Source: JBBRBB01 sp038206235 (lineage in GTDB: Bacteria > Bacteroidota > Bacteroidia > Chitinophagales > Chitinophagaceae). Taken from it: a stretch of DNA of 64,000 nt. Shown in pieces: positions 61,565-64,000 of the stretch. Numbering within the stretch: position 1 is the first letter of the stretch; every line of letters starts with the position of its first letter. The notes under the pieces are model-generated. The model saw nothing but the letters and a program-made list of their open reading frames with translations. It did no database searches and was not told where the DNA came from. The stretch spans positions 38,792 through 102,791 of the forward strand of contig JBBRBB010000015.1 in the NCBI GenBank assembly GCA_038206235.1. Reading direction: 5' to 3'. The position numbers and the translations under genes were made by a program.

Positions 61565-62293
61565 TTATATTGTTTTTTTAATTAGTTCTTGTGTGTCAGT
61601 GTCGAAAATTATTATTCCTTCATCTGTGTCATTTAGTTGTGCTGCCAATAAGCCTTTGTTATTCCAAACTGATGTTTTGCCGCCACATTCTTCACCATCG
61701 GCCTGTCCAACACAGTTTGACATTAATACTGTCATTGAATATTTCTTTGCAATGTCAGATAAACTTTTAACGGCTTTTTCAACCCCAACAACTGATTTAG
61801 CTACGCTTGCTATATAAATTTCTGCTTTACTTTTAAAAGCGTTCTCCGAATGTTTGGGAATTGATAATTCATAACAAATTGCAAGTGCAATGTTGGTTTT
61901 GTTACTTATTAAATCAGCAGAACTTTGTCCGCTAATAAAAAAATCTTCTTCATCAGGGTGTAAATACTTTTTTGAATGAGTTTGTCTTGCTTTGTGTGAC
62001 TGAAAAAGAATCATGCTAATACAGGTGCCTTTACTATTTTTTGTTGGTACTCCCACTCCAATGGTTATGTGCGTGGTATCGCTAATGTTTTGGAAATCGT
62101 CAAACCTGCTATCGTCCTGATTAGTCGCTAATTCTTTTGATAGTTGCGGTTCGTATCCCGTTAATGATAGTTCCGGGAAAATAATTGTGTGTGCTCCATT
62201 GGAAACGGCCAGCTCTATTAATTTTTTGTGATTCTCAATATTACTTTGAATGTCGCCTTTGACAGGTCTTGTTTGTGCTACACAAATTTTCAT
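61565..62293 (-). CDS. Carbon-nitrogen hydrolase (nitrilase superfamily) protein
   Basis: A 242-aa enzyme with the Glu-Lys-Cys triad: TIIFPELSLTGYEPQ (Glu about 41), SKKYLHPDEEDFF (Lys) and NIALAICYELSIP (Cys about 140). It starts MKICVAQTRPVKGDIQSNIE, the usual family beginning. It would hydrolyse an amide or a nitrile; substrate unknown. Standalone. Confidence 0.88.
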   Translation of the reverse strand: MKICVAQTRPVKGDIQSNIENHKKLIELAVSNGAHTIIFPELSLTGYEPQLSKELATNQDDSRFDDFQNISDTTHITIGVGVPTKNSKGTCISMILFQSHKARQTHSKKYLHPDEEDFFISGQSSADLISNKTNIALAICYELSIPKHSENAFKSKAEIYIASVAKSVVGVEKAVKSLSDIAKKYSMTVLMSNCVGQADGEECGGKTSVWNNKGLLAAQLNDTDEGIIIFDTDTQELIKKTI

Positions 62294-62368
62294 TTCGTTG
62301 TTTGGTTTAAATTGCCACTGAGCAGGTATTTGTTATCACGGGATATTCATTGAATGTTGAGCCCGGTA

Positions 62369-62384
62369 TCTCGCCTTAGCGAGA
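62369..62384. repeat. Hairpin TCTCGC-CTTA-GCGAGA
   Basis: A 6-bp perfect stem with a 4-nt loop, upstream of the element at 62400, as other palindromes precede its copies. Confidence 0.5.
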
Positions 62385-62399
62385 CCGAAGAACGATTTT

Positions 62400-62460
62400 T
62401 GTTGAAGATAATAAATTGTTATTGATACTAAGCAGTAGTACTAAACATGCCGCAGAGCCA
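62400..62460. repeat. Dispersed element, copy 3 (partial)
   Basis: GTTGAAGATAATAAATTGTT then TACTAAACATGCCGCAGA. The last part of the element is cut by the VOC gene end. Confidence 0.6.
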
Positions 62461-62466
62461 ATAATT

Positions 62467-62838
62467 CTATTGTTGAAACAAGCCAAGAATATTTCCTGCC
62501 GGGTCACTAAACCTCGCTGTTATTTCAGGGGCTTCCATTCCAACAGGTTGAACTATCCTTCCGCCATTGTCAAGTACTGCTTTAATTGTTGCTTCAATAT
62601 CATCAACCATAATATGTACTAATAATCCTGATTCTGTTGAAGGCTTTCTATCTGTTCTCCAGGTGCCGCTTACTTCATTTACTGCATCATCAAATGCAAC
62701 TGAGCCATCACCTCGTGTTCTGATTTCCCAACCAAAAACTTTGTTGTAAAAAGAAGATGATTCATTAATGTCTCTTGAAGGAAGTTCGATATAACAAATT
62801 TTACCATTGGCAAAAGTTGGATGAGCTTGATTGTCCAT
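62467..62838 (-). CDS. VOC family protein (glyoxalase/bleomycin-resistance fold)
   Basis: A 123-aa single-module protein: GKICYIELPSRDINESSSFY, GLLVHIMVDDIEATIKAVLD, ARFSDPAGNILGLFQQ, the usual VOC fold with beta-alpha-beta-beta-beta halves. Probably a metal-dependent isomerase/lyase or a binding protein; substrate unknown. Confidence 0.85.
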   Translation of the reverse strand: MDNQAHPTFANGKICYIELPSRDINESSSFYNKVFGWEIRTRGDGSVAFDDAVNEVSGTWRTDRKPSTESGLLVHIMVDDIEATIKAVLDNGGRIVQPVGMEAPEITARFSDPAGNILGLFQQ

Positions 62839-62908
62839 TTTTTAAAGTACTAAATTTAAATGAATATAATTCTTAGTGTTTTATTGTTGTGCCAAAGGCA
62901 TCCATTTG

Positions 62909-62995
62909 GAAAGATAATAAATTGTTATTGAAGTAAGCAGTGATGCTAAACATGCCGCAGGGTTTCACTCTTTTCACAAAGCTATACAGTGAATA
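62909..62995. repeat. Dispersed element, copy 4
   Basis: GAAAGATAATAAATTGTTAT, then GCTAAACATGCCGCAGGGTT and cacaaagctatacagtgaa. Its order and spacing match the copies at 60050 and 61430. Confidence 0.6.
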
Positions 62996-63040
62996 CCCCG
63001 CGGACATAGAGAATTAAATACTTAATCCTATACTTTTAAC

Positions 63041-64000
63041 CTACTTTGTAATCACCATTTGTTTAGTATCAACTTTTTTTCCATCAATTAACAGAGAATA
63101 AGAATAAGTGCCGCTTGCAAGTGCTTTGTTATTTAATGCTATCTCACCACTTCCTCTGCTTACCACAAAAGTTTTGATGATGCTTCCTTTTATATCGCTG
63201 ATAACAATGCTGGCATTAGCATTTTGAGCGGGAATATGATAGCGGATAATGGTAGAGCCATTAGAAGGATTAGGCTGATTTTGTTCAAGTGTCGCATCTT
63301 TTACCGCCGCAACATTTGATAAACCTTTTTGCGCAATAACATTAGCCAGTGCTGATTCTAATTTAGCCAAACGATCTTCCAGCGCCAAAATTTTTACTCT
63401 TTGTTCTTCAATAATTGGCTGCAGTTCCTGTATGCCTTTTACCGCAATAACACCAAAGCCGCTGTAGTCCATTGTATAAACATCCAGATTATGTTCCTTA
63501 TTTACATTATGCATAACCAAGCTTGGAAAAAGCTTCAACACATCCTGTGCAATAAACCCATTATACTCCTGTTTATCTGTTGTGTTTTTAAATTGATAAG
63601 TGGAGGGTTTTAATTTATTGATCTTATCGAGCATTGTAGCCATTGGCTTAATATTGGTTTTTAAACGCTCATCAGAAATAAAAGTGTATGCGCCGGAGGT
63701 ACTACTAAATTGTCCCCTGAAACTTCCGTTGAAAAATAATTGAAGATTGTCGAAAGTAAACAATTCCCAATCATCGCCAGTACTTACCTGTTCTATATCC
63801 AAACCCAAACTACCGTGGCTTATTTTTAATTTATAACCTCCAGGAGCAATTGTTCCTACACCCAGGTTTCCTACATCAGTTAATACCATTCTGCTTATAT
63901 TACCGTTGGTTCTGAAATCAAACCCATTTGGGTTGAAGGTTACATCGTTATATACTATTCCTCCGCTTAAATTACTTTGCGGTTTCCCAAAAAATACCAG
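63041..64000 (-). CDS. Partial S74/tail-fibre chaperone-type protein with T9SS sorting domain
   Basis: The frame is open past the right window edge, with no in-window start needed (the Met at 63889 is internal: LVFFGKPQSNLSGGIVYNDV precedes it). Seen: NLGVGTIAPGGYKLKI repeats, a peptidase S74-type intramolecular chaperone segment (SDERLKTNIKPMATMLDKIN, EYNGFIAQDVLKLFP), then a coiled coil (IIEEQRVKILALEDRLAKLE) and a T9SS type A sorting domain (NQPNPSNGSTIIRYHIP to MVITK). Such proteins are long and surface-exposed. The S74 domain here may self-cleave after trimerisation, by family. Confidence 0.8.
   Translation of the reverse strand: MVFFGKPQSNLSGGIVYNDVTFNPNGFDFRTNGNISRMVLTDVGNLGVGTIAPGGYKLKISHGSLGLDIEQVSTGDDWELFTFDNLQLFFNGSFRGQFSSTSGAYTFISDERLKTNIKPMATMLDKINKLKPSTYQFKNTTDKQEYNGFIAQDVLKLFPSLVMHNVNKEHNLDVYTMDYSGFGVIAVKGIQELQPIIEEQRVKILALEDRLAKLESALANVIAQKGLSNVAAVKDATLEQNQPNPSNGSTIIRYHIPAQNANASIVISDIKGSIIKTFVVSRGSGEIALNNKALASGTYSYSLLIDGKKVDTKQMVITK

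Overview
The window looks like chromosome of a Bacteroidota bacterium, most likely a Chitinophagaceae-type member. The evidence is AT-rich DNA, several secreted proteins ending in a type IX secretion (T9SS) type A sorting domain, SusD-free but typical family members (DUF5916, Reg_prop sensor, AsmA, GH31 plus sialate O-acetylesterase, lmo0937 family), and a perfect Bacteroidota sigma promoter (TTTG-N19-TATATTTG) at 29875-29905. No rRNA, tRNA, CRISPR array or intact IS element was seen.

Layout. 1-2 kb: a 180-bp tandem array (60-aa secreted repeat protein, minus strand) abutting a truncated Reg_prop sensor gene. 2.3-11.6 kb: housekeeping and envelope genes (DUF5916, amino-acid racemase, DUF1360, esterase, AsmA, proline iminopeptidase-like lipoprotein). 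11.4-17.2 kb: a direct tandem duplication carrying two T9SS proteins with shared C-termini but unrelated N-termini, plus a remnant of the iminopeptidase 3' end. 17.2-22.3 kb: minus-strand gltX and a compact KDO-type operon, kdsA - transaldolase/CBS fusion - kdsC-like. 22.4-28.2 kb: polysaccharide deacetylase, a frameshifted PHB-depolymerase-like esterase, an orphan antitoxin-like gene and a 1153-aa outer-membrane protein. 28.4-41.8 kb: a defence island: DUF1016/YhcG nuclease, a four-gene operon (ParB-like, SNF2 helicase, DUF3883/PDDEXK, DNA methyltransferase) that I cannot assign to a named system, broken small genes, and a type III R-M pair (mod, res) lying between duplicated lmo0937 cassettes. 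42-46.7 kb: hutH and hutU with two unrelated small genes between. 46.8-64 kb: lipoproteins, 2'-5' RNA ligase-like, PdeM-like phosphoesterase, diacylglycerol kinase and App1 phosphatase, amidase, Bcr/CflA transporter, sialate O-acetylesterase plus GH31 operon, MBL hydrolase, nitrilase-family amidase, VOC protein and a partial S74/T9SS tail-fibre-like protein.

A recurring theme is invasion of genes by short repeats. Heptanucleotide arrays lie in frame in the deacetylase and PdeM genes. Palindromic or GC-rich elements lie in frame in gltX, hutU and GH31, with relatives of several in intergenic DNA. The most interesting candidates are the four-gene defence operon, the transaldolase-CBS fusion that sits where an arabinose-5-phosphate isomerase would be expected, the in-frame repeat insertions, and the tandem duplication that mixes T9SS protein N-termini.

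All calls come from reading the sequence by eye. Family assignments rest on remembered motifs, not on searches.
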